Shown: positions 25,103-34,231, numbered from the stretch's first letter. The stretch is DNA of 40,018 nt from Anoxybacillus sp. J5B_2022 (GCF_026847645.1 NZ_JAPSMC010000025.1:1-40018), one strand, 5' to 3'. A program made the numbers and translations. The notes: a model not told the origin generated them from the sequence alone.

Positions 25103-25383
25103 TAATCTCATAACACCGTTGCGTTGTTCATAGGTGCAATGTGAAGCTTTACTCTTTGTTGCTTTTTACTAAAAAATGCGCACGTCTTGAGTGACGCCCG
25201 GGTGAAAGACACCTCTTGTCTATGAACCTTTTCCAACATATTTGATCGATGACCGGTTGATCGAACAACACCCTTTTTAGGGAGTTGTTCGACCGATCGG
25301 TACGCCAAGGTATGATGGAGCCCCCTCTGCGGCTTGCCTCTAACCATCGATCAGTCGGCTTTTCCATTGTATATAAACAACAT
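25103..25383 (-). other. lanC-lanR intergenic region with a hairpin
   Basis: The gap has no supported gene; open frames in it have no ribosome site or family resemblance. TCGAACAAC (25261-25269) and GTTGTTCGA (25284-25292) form a perfect 9-bp stem, with a further ACCCT/AGGGA pairing in the loop. There is no T run on the minus strand, so it may be an RNA processing or attenuation structure rather than a simple terminator of lanBTC. Confidence 0.45.
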
Positions 25384-26691
25384 TTAAACTTCAGATAATA
25401 AAAATGCACAATCCCAAGGCGTTTTTTTCGAGTTTTGTATAGCTAATATCGTCAATAAAATTCCCGCTGTTCCATCGATTAGTCCCACATAATCATAATA
25501 TTTCGTGCTTCCTTCGCTCTCCTCAATATTTTTAAAGCCAAAAGGGAATTCCTCATTATAAAATTTTATTATATCATCGACTAATTTGCAGGCGGCTTCC
25601 TTAAAATCGCTGATATTCGTTTCTTCATAAAATCTGTTGCATATATACGCAACTCCCGATAAACCATGACAGAAGGAAGGAGAAAAAATGTTGTAAAGCC
25701 GTTTGCTTGCCAGTTTCATTCCGCTGACAGCACAATCAATGTATGATTGATTATTTAGAGTTTTACCTGCTATAAGTAACGAATAAGCAACACCAGGCGT
25801 GCCATAACACCAGGCATCCCTTGTATCTTTGTTTAGGACAGAGCCATTTTTGTATTCCTCTAGAGAAATATGAGTCCCCCAATAAGAGCCATTTTCATCT
25901 TTAATTTGAAACTTCATAAGAAAATCAGCTATTCTTTGAATGCATTCATCTTGCCCATCTACGTAAATATTCAGTTTTTTAGCATTGCACAAGACAATGA
26001 GTAAAGCAGGTATACCGTGAGACAACCCAATGTTAAAGAAACCCGATGGCCATTTTCTCCTTTCAGTGTCTGAAAAAGCATTCTTTGGGGGAATATACCA
26101 GCCAGGAACGTTGATATCCTCCATTTGTTTATCTTGAGATAAATCTATAATGTATTTTAAGATTAACGTAATACTTTTTTTCATCTCTTGCGGAAATAAT
26201 AGGCAGTAGCTCGCTATACCCGCTACTCCCGAAATAGCATCGTAATCGTCCATATTCGGATACGGTTTCTGTTTCAAATACTCGATCATTTCTCCGATTC
26301 TTTCTTCGATGGCTTGATTAATCGTTGAGATAAAGTTTTGATACCTTTTTCCTCCCTTGGATAAACATACTGCAGCAAGGCCGATCCCTGCCAATCCGGT
26401 AAACATGGATAAAGAAGGGAAGCCGTGTTGATTCATTTGTTCACCGATTTTTTTGATGTATTGATGCCCTAATAAATCCCAACCTTCATCCGGATATTGT
26501 TCGCCCAATTCGCCGTACAGCGCACATAAGGCTGGTAACCCATGGCTTAAACTTAACTCATTAAACGGATTTATCGTCTTGTTTCCAATTTTAATATAAT
26601 TACTTGGGTGATTGACGATTCGCTTCATATTCTCATAATCCGACAATTTTTTCGCAAGATTACAAACCAGCGCTTTCATTGAGATGCTCAT
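25384..26691 (-). CDS. lanC: Lantibiotic cyclase, LanC
   Basis: A 435-aa zinc enzyme that joins Cys thiols to dehydrated Ser/Thr to form lanthionine and methyllanthionine rings. All key residues are present: zinc ligands Cys295 (DAWCYGTPG), Cys341 and His342 (SFCHGLSG), and the conserved active-site His225 in LSHGIPA. The repeated GxxG motifs of the alpha-toroid are seen at FTGLAGIG, ISGVAGIA, CYGTPGVA, CHGLSGVA and IDGTAGIL. Its start overlaps the end of lanT by 32 bases. GAGGAGGA precedes the ATG at 26691; an in-frame ATG at 26679 is also possible. It acts with LanB and LanT at the membrane. Confidence 0.93.
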   Translation of the reverse strand: MSISMKALVCNLAKKLSDYENMKRIVNHPSNYIKIGNKTINPFNELSLSHGLPALCALYGELGEQYPDEGWDLLGHQYIKKIGEQMNQHGFPSLSMFTGLAGIGLAAVCLSKGGKRYQNFISTINQAIEERIGEMIEYLKQKPYPNMDDYDAISGVAGIASYCLLFPQEMKKSITLILKYIIDLSQDKQMEDINVPGWYIPPKNAFSDTERRKWPSGFFNIGLSHGIPALLIVLCNAKKLNIYVDGQDECIQRIADFLMKFQIKDENGSYWGTHISLEEYKNGSVLNKDTRDAWCYGTPGVAYSLLIAGKTLNNQSYIDCAVSGMKLASKRLYNIFSPSFCHGLSGVAYICNRFYEETNISDFKEAACKLVDDIIKFYNEEFPFGFKNIEESEGSTKYYDYVGLIDGTAGILLTILAIQNSKKTPWDCAFLLSEV

Positions 26692-28489
26692 ACTCCTCCT
26701 CGTTTTTCAAAGCTTCCAATTCATACATTCTTCTGTATAACTCATTCGTAGCTAACAATTCCCAATGCGTACCTATACCGACAATTTCACCATCATTCAT
26801 TACTACGATTTTATCGGCAAGCTTAGCTGTTGATAGACGATGTGAGATAAAGATACCAATTTTATCTTTTGTCATATTGATAAACATATCAATGACTTCT
26901 TTCTCGGAAATGGGATCCAGTGCCGAGCTAGGTTCATCCAATATATATACGGATGCATCCCGAAATAACGCCCTAGCAATCGCTACTTTTTGCCACTGTC
27001 CTCCCGAAAGCTGAACACCGTCGACAAACCATAAACCAAGCTGAGTATCTAAATCCTCGATAAAATTTACTCTCGCCCTCTCCATGGCTTGTTTTAATTC
27101 TCCGTCACGATCAATGCGCGTAATATCGCCAAACCCCACGTTTTCCCTTAATTTCAATTCATACTTCACAAAATCTTGGAACAACACGGCAATGTTTTTT
27201 CTCAATTGTTCCGTATCCAAATCATTGATGGACACACCATTATAAAAAATGCTATCCTCATCGTGTTCATACAATTTCAATAAAAGTTTTATAAGGGTGC
27301 TTTTTCCTGATCCATTTGCACCGACGATGGCTATTCTTTCCCCTTTGTTGATGTCGAGGTTAATATTTTTCAATACTACTTTTGGATTCGTTGGATAACG
27401 AAACGTTAAATTTCTTATCTTAATATTTTCGATTTTGTCTATCCCTGATACGAATCGATCTCCTTTGTCCAATACTTCTTCGTCTAACCCCAAAAATTCA
27501 AACAGTTGGTTGATATATAAATTGTTTTTATACAGGGAATGGATGATATTCAATATTTTCTTAGAGTTGCTAGAAATTAAGTTCAAGGCCTGAATAAGCC
27601 CTACGACGTGACCTATAAGGATTTCACCTGCCAACGCCGAAATGATGATGATAACAAGTACGGTATTGATACATATTTGTTCAACGAGCTCAAAAATAAA
27701 TGTAAAAACCGTTCTTCTTTTAAAAAGATGGATATCCTGCTCGACGAACGTTTTGTTGATTTCTTTAAATTTGTTCAAAATATAGCCTGCCAAGTTATAT
27801 ATTTTGACTTCTTTGAACGTGTTGTCTCTTGTCATTAGGTAAGACAAATACCATGATTTCCTTTTTTCCGGTGCACGCAACCAACTAACATTAAACTCTC
27901 TTTGGCCAATCTTGAAAAAATAAAAAGAAAAAACGAGTGGTATGAAGATTAATATAATCAACACCCACGGTTTCCAATGGATCAGAATCATCATCGATGA
28001 AAAAAAGGTTACAATCGCCGATATTGCACCTAATATGGATAAAAACACTTCAAATGGTTTATACGGCGTTTCATTCTGTACTCTTTGCAACATATCATAA
28101 ACTTCGGCATCCTCAAAATGCTGTAAAGACAATCTTGTACACTTGTCCATGATTTGCAAATTAAGTTTGTAGTTGATGAGAGTTTGAAACTTATTTTGGT
28201 AATATTCCATGAAACTGCTGATGATCTCGCTGAGTAAAACAGCAGAAATATAAAAGATCAATGCCGATATAATAATATGAATATTTTGGGACCCGATTGC
28301 ATTCAACAAGTTTTGCGAACCGAGCAATGTAACAATCGGTGCGCCTCCCATTAATAAGCTTAAGAAAATAATGATAAAAAAACTTTGTTTGTCGACGTTC
28401 TTTATAAGAACAAGCGTCTTGGGAACTATCCTTATTGATTTCACAATATCTTTGATAGTAACGTGATCATCATACTCTTTTATATTCAT
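26660..28489 (-). CDS. lanT: Lantibiotic exporter, LanT (NisT-like)
   Basis: A 609-aa half-transporter ABC protein with an N-terminal six-helix domain (about 40-320) and a C-terminal ATPase. Walker A is VGANGSGKST, the signature LSGGQWQKVAIARAL, Walker B VYILDEPSSALDP and the switch His in FISHRLST. The length is that of NisT/SpaT (about 600 aa). There is no N-terminal C39 peptidase domain, so it exports the peptide with its leader still attached. It overlaps lanC and is separated from lanB by 165 bases, unlike the tight packing usual in nisin-type clusters. Confidence 0.93.
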   Translation of the reverse strand: MNIKEYDDHVTIKDIVKSIRIVPKTLVLIKNVDKQSFFIIIFLSLLMGGAPIVTLLGSQNLLNAIGSQNIHIIISALIFYISAVLLSEIISSFMEYYQNKFQTLINYKLNLQIMDKCTRLSLQHFEDAEVYDMLQRVQNETPYKPFEVFLSILGAISAIVTFFSSMMILIHWKPWVLIILIFIPLVFSFYFFKIGQREFNVSWLRAPEKRKSWYLSYLMTRDNTFKEVKIYNLAGYILNKFKEINKTFVEQDIHLFKRRTVFTFIFELVEQICINTVLVIIIISALAGEILIGHVVGLIQALNLISSNSKKILNIIHSLYKNNLYINQLFEFLGLDEEVLDKGDRFVSGIDKIENIKIRNLTFRYPTNPKVVLKNINLDINKGERIAIVGANGSGKSTLIKLLLKLYEHDEDSIFYNGVSINDLDTEQLRKNIAVLFQDFVKYELKLRENVGFGDITRIDRDGELKQAMERARVNFIEDLDTQLGLWFVDGVQLSGGQWQKVAIARALFRDASVYILDEPSSALDPISEKEVIDMFINMTKDKIGIFISHRLSTAKLADKIVVMNDGEIVGIGTHWELLATNELYRRMYELEALKNEEEYEHLNESAGL

Positions 28490-28559
28490 AACATTTTCAA
28501 TCCCCGCATGCTAAAATGAGATCTTCTTCCCGTCATAAAAGTTTTTTCACCTGAATACA

Positions 28560-28584
28560 CAAAAGAGAGCTTGTCGAGCTTTTG
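28560..28584 (-). repeat. Weak hairpin in the lanB-lanT gap
   Basis: CAAAAG(AG)AGCT and AGCTTTTG pair around a 5-base loop with a two-base bulge. It lies in the 165-base gap between lanB and lanT, which holds no gene. It could reduce read-through into lanT. Confidence 0.3.
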
Positions 28585-28654
28585 TTGAAAAAAGTCCAAG
28601 TCGTGGGTCCATTATATATCGTCTCCCCAATGCTTGGACAAATGGATAACATCT

Positions 28655-31600
28655 TTAATTTTTTAACACTAATCCATGAGCTTTAATATACTTTAATGCA
28701 TATAACGTATGGGCAACTAATGTACGGATTTTCTTTTCAAATTCTCGATCAATGCCGAATAGCCTGTTACAGTGTAAATGAATCACACTGTCTAAAATAG
28801 ATAATTCAGAAGAAGCTTCGAGACCGTCCTGGATCTTGCTTGCATACTCTTTTATGCTTCTGTTTCTTTGGTTCAAAACGTTTAATAATAACATCCCCTC
28901 ATCAGTGTCTCTTAACCCTTGCCAATCATTATCCGTATTACAAACTTTCATGTAAACAGATCGATTCTTTTGAAAATCTTCACGATAGTCTTGTTTGTTG
29001 ACTTGCTGTTGCAAGAAATCCAATTGACTTTCATAATTTAGGCCGAACTGTTCCATATAATGAATGATGGAAACCATTCCGATCACTTCATCGCTAAATT
29101 GAATATGTTTCAAACGTTTTAACTTTAATATGTCCTCTACTACTATGCTATCGAAGAAAAATAAGTTTTCTGCAAGATCGATCAATTCTGTTCCACCATA
29201 ACGCTCAATTTCTCTTTCATAGCAGTCGATGGAAAAACGACTCACCACTCTTTTGTCGATTAACGTTCGCAGCCATTGTTTCATATCCGGATAAATCTGC
29301 AGAAGTTTCTCTTCACTGGCATTCAGCCTTAATCTTATATGTTGCTCCGGGTCGGCATACCGTATAAAGAAATACTTTTCAATTTCTCCTTTAGCCAATT
29401 TTTCGCGACAATATTCTGAAAGATAAAAGGCGATGAAATCATCTGCTCTAGAATGGACCCCGTACAATTTTAAATAAAGCCAATTTTCAAAAGGCAACTT
29501 GACTCTTATATCTGAAAAACTTGGGATATGATTTGATTTTTTCGCTTTGGCATACCATTGACGATTTTCTTGTTTTACTTTCACTAGCGGAATGACCAAT
29601 TCACAAACATACTCTTTTTCGGCATCATCTTTAACTAAATGAAGATCAGCCTCTTCATAAGAACTTAGAATAATGTTTCCGTATCTATTGTTAAATTCGT
29701 GATGAAGAATTCTTAAACAATTTTCATCCTCTGTATTCAACAAAATCCGATTATCTGCAAAAGTCAAATAAACATATTTCGGCACATCGTAATCAGAACA
29801 AAATTTTTTAAAGCGTTTTTCAAATTCCGTAAAACTAATTTTGTCGTTTGTTTTAATAATCTTATTGATCACCCATTTTCGCGGTGCTATGACGAAATTT
29901 TTGTATTCAATTGCCGGTATGTAAGCATAGTCTTGAAAGATTGTATCCCAAGGGAAATTACACCAAATTTTTTTGCCATCTAAGCTTATATCATACAAAA
30001 AACGAATCGCATTCGGGGCATTTTGGGTATTCAACATATTATTCATAGTAATAATCAACTTTTTATTTAGTGTTTTGCTTTTGGCATAAAACATATCGTT
30101 CTCTATGCCGATCAAAATATCATTTAAGCTCAATCGATGATATTCATCTTTGCTGTTGTTAGTAAACAACGCAAGTTCGTATTCGCTGTTATGAATATTT
30201 CTTGTCACATTGGCATGTCTCGTTTCATTTGGCAAATAAACAAGCTCACAAGTTACATACTCGCCACTATCATTATTCAAGTTCAACATTTCTTTATTTA
30301 ACGTTTCGAAGAGTTTCTCTTCCCCTTCCATCATATAAGAAAACCTTCCAAAACTTTTCCCCGCATGGGTCGATCCTAAATTAGGACCAATATAGTATTT
30401 GAAATGATTGTGCTCAAGATCTTGTTCCGAGTCACATTTTATAATGACGTTAATGTCTAATGAATCCGGGATGCTTTGGTAATCATAATCATCTAGACCC
30501 AATTCTTTTATCTCGTCTTCTGTTATTGTTATACTTTTTTTGTCTTTAACCGCCTCGATATATTTATGAAGAAAATATTCTCTTAACTGCTCATCAATCA
30601 ATTGATGGGGTACACCTACAGCGAGTCTTGCGTTTTTCGGGTTTGTATAATCCATAGGTGCTCCTATACCAAGATCATTATCAAGCATTTCTAGTAAAGG
30701 AACTTCTCTGTCCACCCCATATTTTTCGATAAATTCTTGCTTGTACCTCGAAAGTGGAGAATCTGTTTGTTGATAGGTCATCGAAAAAGGTAGAAGTATG
30801 TGCATTAGTTCATTTACATCTTTTATCACTTGCTTGTTCAGTTTCTTTTCTTGTAAGTTTAACTTCATATCAACTTGTAACACATTTTTGGTATCGGCTA
30901 ACTTTTTCATTTTTTTATGTAACTCTTTATATATTTGCTCCCCTTCTCCTAACGGAGTCATGGTATATGTGCGAATCTTTTGTTGAATATCAATTAATTC
31001 GTTACTCCACTCTTCTATATGGCTTTCTTTCAATCGCTTTATCAGATAATCAAGCTGATCCATTACTGTTAATGGTGGGCGGAGATTGGAAATTAAAAAT
31101 TCGTTTTCTATTAGTTGCTTGAGAAAACGTTCAATTTTTTCCTCACTCGTATTTGGAAATTGTTTTATTAATTCTTTTTTTAATGTTTGGTAATGGATCA
31201 AGTGACGAGCTAATTCACACGTGATTTTAAAAGGAAGGGTGACTCTGACGCTGATTTCATTGACTCGCTTGTCATCGTCTTTTCGTGTCGAATGTAGTAA
31301 ATATGCCCGTTCTCCTTTTAAAAATATACTGTCATTCACCGTGAACCATAATTGCTCATATTGTTCTTGTTCCAATTTCTTTACAATCTTCATCAGCCAT
31401 TCTAAATCTGGCCTAGCAAATTTCTTATATTTATTCGTTCCATATCTTATTGATGTATTTTCATCCGTGTATTCACCAAAGTCTACTCCTGCAAAAAGAC
31501 CAAATGGCGTTGGTCTCGTGCTAATTCTTATCAAATACTTATAAATGGCTTTGATAAAATAATCGTATTTTTTTATTTCCTTGCCGTTGCAAAAATCAAT

Positions 31601-31795
31601 CATTTTATTATATAAACTTTTACTCGCTACTAAGATACTCTCTCTAAATACAGGGTTATGACAAATTTCCAACAGACGCTCTTTCATTTCTCCCTCAGTC
31701 AATTTTTGATCAAAAAATCTTAAATAGTTGTCTACTGATAAAACCGGTGTTCGAATCATAAACGTATCGATGTTTTTAAAGATAAGATCTTTCAT
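28655..31795 (-). CDS. lanB: Lantibiotic dehydratase, LanB
   Basis: A 1046-aa full-length class I dehydratase, slightly longer than NisB (about 993). It glutamylates Ser/Thr of the precursor using Glu-tRNA(Glu) and then eliminates glutamate to give dehydroalanine and dehydrobutyrine. The glutamylation domain covers about 1-740; STRPTPFGLFAGV (about 90-102) is a strong family motif. The elimination domain covers about 760-1040, with FFIRYADPEQHIRLRL holding conserved arginines and HLHCNRL (His1006, His1008) near the end. The start has GGAGG nine bases upstream. In nisin clusters lanB follows lanA directly; here a broken IS630-type element and about 650 further bases intervene. No frameshift is seen. 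Confidence 0.94.
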   Translation of the reverse strand: MKDLIFKNIDTFMIRTPVLSVDNYLRFFDQKLTEGEMKERLLEICHNPVFRESILVASKSLYNKMIDFCNGKEIKKYDYFIKAIYKYLIRISTRPTPFGLFAGVDFGEYTDENTSIRYGTNKYKKFARPDLEWLMKIVKKLEQEQYEQLWFTVNDSIFLKGERAYLLHSTRKDDDKRVNEISVRVTLPFKITCELARHLIHYQTLKKELIKQFPNTSEEKIERFLKQLIENEFLISNLRPPLTVMDQLDYLIKRLKESHIEEWSNELIDIQQKIRTYTMTPLGEGEQIYKELHKKMKKLADTKNVLQVDMKLNLQEKKLNKQVIKDVNELMHILLPFSMTYQQTDSPLSRYKQEFIEKYGVDREVPLLEMLDNDLGIGAPMDYTNPKNARLAVGVPHQLIDEQLREYFLHKYIEAVKDKKSITITEDEIKELGLDDYDYQSIPDSLDINVIIKCDSEQDLEHNHFKYYIGPNLGSTHAGKSFGRFSYMMEGEEKLFETLNKEMLNLNNDSGEYVTCELVYLPNETRHANVTRNIHNSEYELALFTNNSKDEYHRLSLNDILIGIENDMFYAKSKTLNKKLIITMNNMLNTQNAPNAIRFLYDISLDGKKIWCNFPWDTIFQDYAYIPAIEYKNFVIAPRKWVINKIIKTNDKISFTEFEKRFKKFCSDYDVPKYVYLTFADNRILLNTEDENCLRILHHEFNNRYGNIILSSYEEADLHLVKDDAEKEYVCELVIPLVKVKQENRQWYAKAKKSNHIPSFSDIRVKLPFENWLYLKLYGVHSRADDFIAFYLSEYCREKLAKGEIEKYFFIRYADPEQHIRLRLNASEEKLLQIYPDMKQWLRTLIDKRVVSRFSIDCYEREIERYGGTELIDLAENLFFFDSIVVEDILKLKRLKHIQFSDEVIGMVSIIHYMEQFGLNYESQLDFLQQQVNKQDYREDFQKNRSVYMKVCNTDNDWQGLRDTDEGMLLLNVLNQRNRSIKEYASKIQDGLEASSELSILDSVIHLHCNRLFGIDREFEKKIRTLVAHTLYALKYIKAHGLVLKN

Positions 31796-32187
31796 AAATC
31801 AAGCCTCCAACTCAATGATTCTCAATCTTCCGTAAATTGCGTGACTCTTTTTACAAGATCTGCACCCAATTACAGTGCTGAATTTGTCCTGAACCACGTT
31901 GCAAAGTAGGTATGGAGGGACCTGTATTCATGATTTGAGTGATTTCTTCCGAATGTTAACTGTCCTACAGCCGGATAAAATGTTTCTCGATTTTTTGACA
32001 TTGACTGAATTCGTATTCTTTAGTTGATGATGTTGCGCTCACCTCAACACTTATTAGGTTGCTAGTAGTAATTATGATATTTATTACAATTTCTTCATTT
32101 ATATAGTGGGTTCTTAAGCACAAGCTTCACTTGATATTCTAGAGAGCCGGTGTTTTAACTGAAAATACCGCTTTCCAGCGATATTTT
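31796..32187 (-). other. Upstream region of lanB, no supported gene
   Basis: About 390 bases between the lanB start and the IS630-type remnant. It is AT-rich. It contains the lanB ribosome site (GGAGGCTTG) and presumably a promoter, but no clear -35/-10 pair or LanR repeat could be fixed. A 40-codon open frame without a ribosome site was not considered a gene. Confidence 0.4.
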
Positions 32188-33330
32188 TTAAATTGAGAAA
32201 CATGCAAAAACGGCTTGGGCGATATCGTTTCGATCTTTGTGAAACACATTGGCAATGACAGTATCTTTCAGCCATTTCCACAAGCGTTCGATCGGGTTCC
32301 GTTGCGGTGAATACGGAGGAAAGTAAATGAAGTGAAAACACTATCCTTCTTCCCGCAAAAATTCTCTCACCATTTTGGTGTGATGAATTCGAGCGTTATC
32401 CAGCACCAAGACGACGAGTCGGTCCGAGTAACGCTCTTTGAGAACTCGCAGGAAATCTAAAAACGTTGTGGCATTGGCTGCCCCTGCTTGATGAAGAACC
32501 GTTTCGCCATCGTGGACGTTGACCGCGCCAAACAGCGATATGTGAGCATGATGGCCGAACGTAGGCACTTGCTTTTGACGGCCAACCTCTGACAATGTCG
32601 TACGCAACACATGATACGACCGGATATGCGTTTCATTCGATGTACAACAGGATGAAATCCGAATCCATTAAGTTTTTTTATCAGGTCCATTTGTTTCTCG
32701 AAGTTTTTTTGCCGGTCCGGATCTCCTTTCGCCAACGTGTAGGTCGTCCGGGTCCAAGAAAGCCCTTTTCGATGCAAGAGCTTTCGTAATGCTTCGCGGG
32801 AAATGGATATGCTGTAATGGTGGTACACATAGAAGGCCGGTGAATTAATGAAAAAGGCAACTCATCCCAACTCTTTTTCAATTAGAGAAACTTTGTCAGA
32901 TCTGTTCTCCTTGCTGATCAAATACCGCTGGTTTGAGCAAAAAACTTGTTTTTCACCAGCCTTATAGGATTGAAGGATGTTCGTATTCCACGCCGAAGCG
33001 ATGTCCCAGCCCAGCTCCACAGGTGTCGTGGTCAACACGAGGTGTGTTTGATCTCTTCCTGCTGTTCTTCGGTGAGAAACGGCTACCAGGGGCAAAATCC
33101 CGATGAAGCAGGAGTTCAAGGCCGCCTTCGTTAAAAAGCGACACATAATGGGAAACGGTTGGGCGGCACACATTGACCATGGAAGCAACCTCTCTGCCCA
33201 AATAGCCTTCCATGACAAGGCGGACTGCCATCACACGTTGGCGGAGATGAGCGTTTTTGATCTTCCGTTCCTGCTTGCGGAGTTTCCGAGGCGTCCATCC
33301 GTGATCATGGGTGATTTTCAGCCGTTTCAT
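32188..33330 (-). pseudogene. IS630-family transposase, broken by several frameshifts
   Basis: The ORF opens well, with AAAGGAGCGG before ATG 33330 and MKRLKITHDHGWTPRKL plus a helix-turn-helix (about 30-75, REVASMVNVCRPTVSHYV). It then continues in different frames: part in 32862-33218, part in 32457-32828 (REALRKLLHRKGLSWTR), then HISLFGAVNVHDGE and VLVLDNARIHHTK in 32341-32610. A last shift leads to FPPYSPQRNPIERLWKWLK near 32310-32240, the C-terminal DDE signature of IS630. Order and content are complete, but at least three frame changes kill the gene. It lies between lanA1 and lanB. No clear terminal inverted repeats could be assigned. Confidence 0.8.
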
Positions 33331-33350
33331 GTCTGATTCCGCTCCTTTTC

Positions 33351-33693
33351 CATGCTTTTCCTTAGGAGCAGTATAACCGGAGTGGGCACCACTTATGCGA
33401 AGGTTAACTTTTCAATGAGCATGTATATAGCATTTTCAGCTTGTGGTGTATTTCAACTTCCTGCACATGCACAGCGCACTCAAGGGCTGGGTTCCGGCGT
33501 CATCCTAAAACTCGCCGATCTTCCGCATATGATGGTCCGACGGACAAATCCCCGTCCCTTTGACGCAAGAGTTTCTCCAACAAGAAGCGGCTTAGCTTTT
33601 TTGTCCTCCCAAGCTCGCTGAGCTAAAGACCTGCCAAATTCGGCGAAGCGAATAATGGACAAGGGCTTCTTCCCGCCCTTGCCCTTATACTGA
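33351..33693. other. Region between the IS630 remnant and lanA1, no supported gene
   Basis: About 340 bases of moderately GC-rich sequence unlike its AT-rich surroundings. A minus-strand open frame of 100 codons covers part of it and extends into the lanA downstream repeat, but it has no ribosome site or recognisable family. It may be part of another decayed insertion. Confidence 0.4.
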
Positions 33694-33703
33694 CTCCTTT
33701 TCT

Positions 33704-33727
33704 CCCTTGACGAGTGTCGATCAAGGG
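33704..33727 (-). terminator. Hairpin downstream of lanA1
   Basis: CCCTTGA and TCAAGGG form a 7-bp stem with a 10-base loop, 116 bases after the lanA1 stop. There is no T run. It is retained exactly in copy 2 (39646-39669). In the nisin operon an inverted repeat after nisA limits read-through into nisB; a similar role is plausible. Confidence 0.5.
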
Positions 33728-33842
33728 TGAATCCAAGCGTTAAATCCCCTTTATTTTCTTTGGAAAGTTGTCTTGTGATCAATTCTCTTGGAATTTTCCA
33801 ACTCTTCCATGGTTCAATATGGATGTTGAGAATTATAAGTTA

Positions 33843-34013
33843 TTAGCATCGAATGCAAGAGTTACAAGATACACAAGAATTTTGCGTTAAGCACATCAAG
33901 ATTCCTGTGATGCAACCCGGGGTACAAAGAGATTTACTTGTAATATTAGGTTGTACAATGTTGTCCTGTTTTTTGACAACAATGTCCAAATCGAAATCAT
34001 CCAACTTTGCCAT
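33843..34013 (-). CDS. lanA: Lantibiotic precursor LanA, copy 1 (nisin-like, geobacillin I type)
   Basis: 56 aa, preceded by AAAGGAGGG eight bases before the ATG. The leader MAKLDDFDLDIVVKKQDN has the FDLD box needed by LanB/LanC, as in subtilin (FDLD) and nisin (FNLD). After VQPN comes a 33-residue core beginning ITSKSLCTPGC, which matches nisin rings A and B (ITSISLCTPGC). The core then has TGILMC and a tail of Ser-Cys pairs (NSC, VSC, NSC) ending IRC. It contains seven Cys and nine Ser/Thr, so up to seven rings are possible against five in nisin. As I remember it, geobacillin I has the same core except Val at position 1. The gene lies antisense to a 62-codon open frame, so standard calling may miss it. 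Confidence 0.95.
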   Translation of the reverse strand: MAKLDDFDLDIVVKKQDNIVQPNITSKSLCTPGCITGILMCLTQNSCVSCNSCIRC

Positions 34014-34083
34014 TCTTCATTCCCTCCTTTCCATATGTTGATATTTATCATTAACTACTTGATGAAAGATGTATAAAGACATC
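34014..34083 (-). promoter_or_regulatory. lanA1 promoter region with dyad
   Basis: On the minus strand the dyad GATGT-N6-ACATC (34068-34083) encloses TTATACAT, a possible -10, about 60 bases before the ATG. No good -35 is seen, as expected for a promoter activated by a LanR-type regulator. The same dyad is in copy 2 (40002-40017). Confidence 0.4.
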
Positions 34084-34144
34084 ATAGATTCCATCTTTTT
34101 TCACCAAGCAGTTAATGTAAAGCTAAAAAGCTCCTTTTTCACAT

Positions 34145-34166
34145 TTAGAATAGATCGAAATTCTAA
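34145..34166. repeat. Dyad TTAGAAT-N8-ATTCTAA upstream of lanA1
   Basis: A perfect 7-bp inverted repeat about 130 bases upstream of lanA1, outside the part of the duplication visible in this window. It may be a protein-binding site or a chance AT-rich dyad. Confidence 0.3.
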
Positions 34167-34231
34167 GATTTTTCTAAATGTATTGGTATATATTTTTTAT
34201 AATTTTCTTTAATTTATTGTGATTATAATAT

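Larger units (their letters stand above)
33694..34084 (-). repeat. Direct repeat carrying lanA, copy 1
   Basis: This segment matches 39635-40018 in the same orientation. It covers the lanA coding region (identical), the ribosome site, the promoter-proximal dyad and the downstream hairpin. Differences are a few substitutions and one 8-base length change (around 33806-33835), all downstream of lanA. The repeat may extend further, because copy 2 is cut by the window edge. Confidence 0.93.

Noticed and set aside
25108-25347. 79-codon minus-strand frame between lanC and lanR
   Set aside because: Low-quality composition, no start signal, and it covers the hairpin and promoter region.
32114-33350. 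Defined ends for the IS630 remnant
   Set aside because: I looked for terminal inverted repeats and a TA duplication but found only weak partial matches.
33480-33782. 100-codon minus-strand frame downstream of lanA1
   Set aside because: No ribosome site, no recognisable family, and it runs through the lanA repeat whose second copy does not keep the frame.
33853-34041. 62-codon plus-strand open frame over lanA1
   Set aside because: It is the exact antisense of the precursor gene, has no ribosome site, and its twin at 39787-39975 is identical only because lanA is duplicated.
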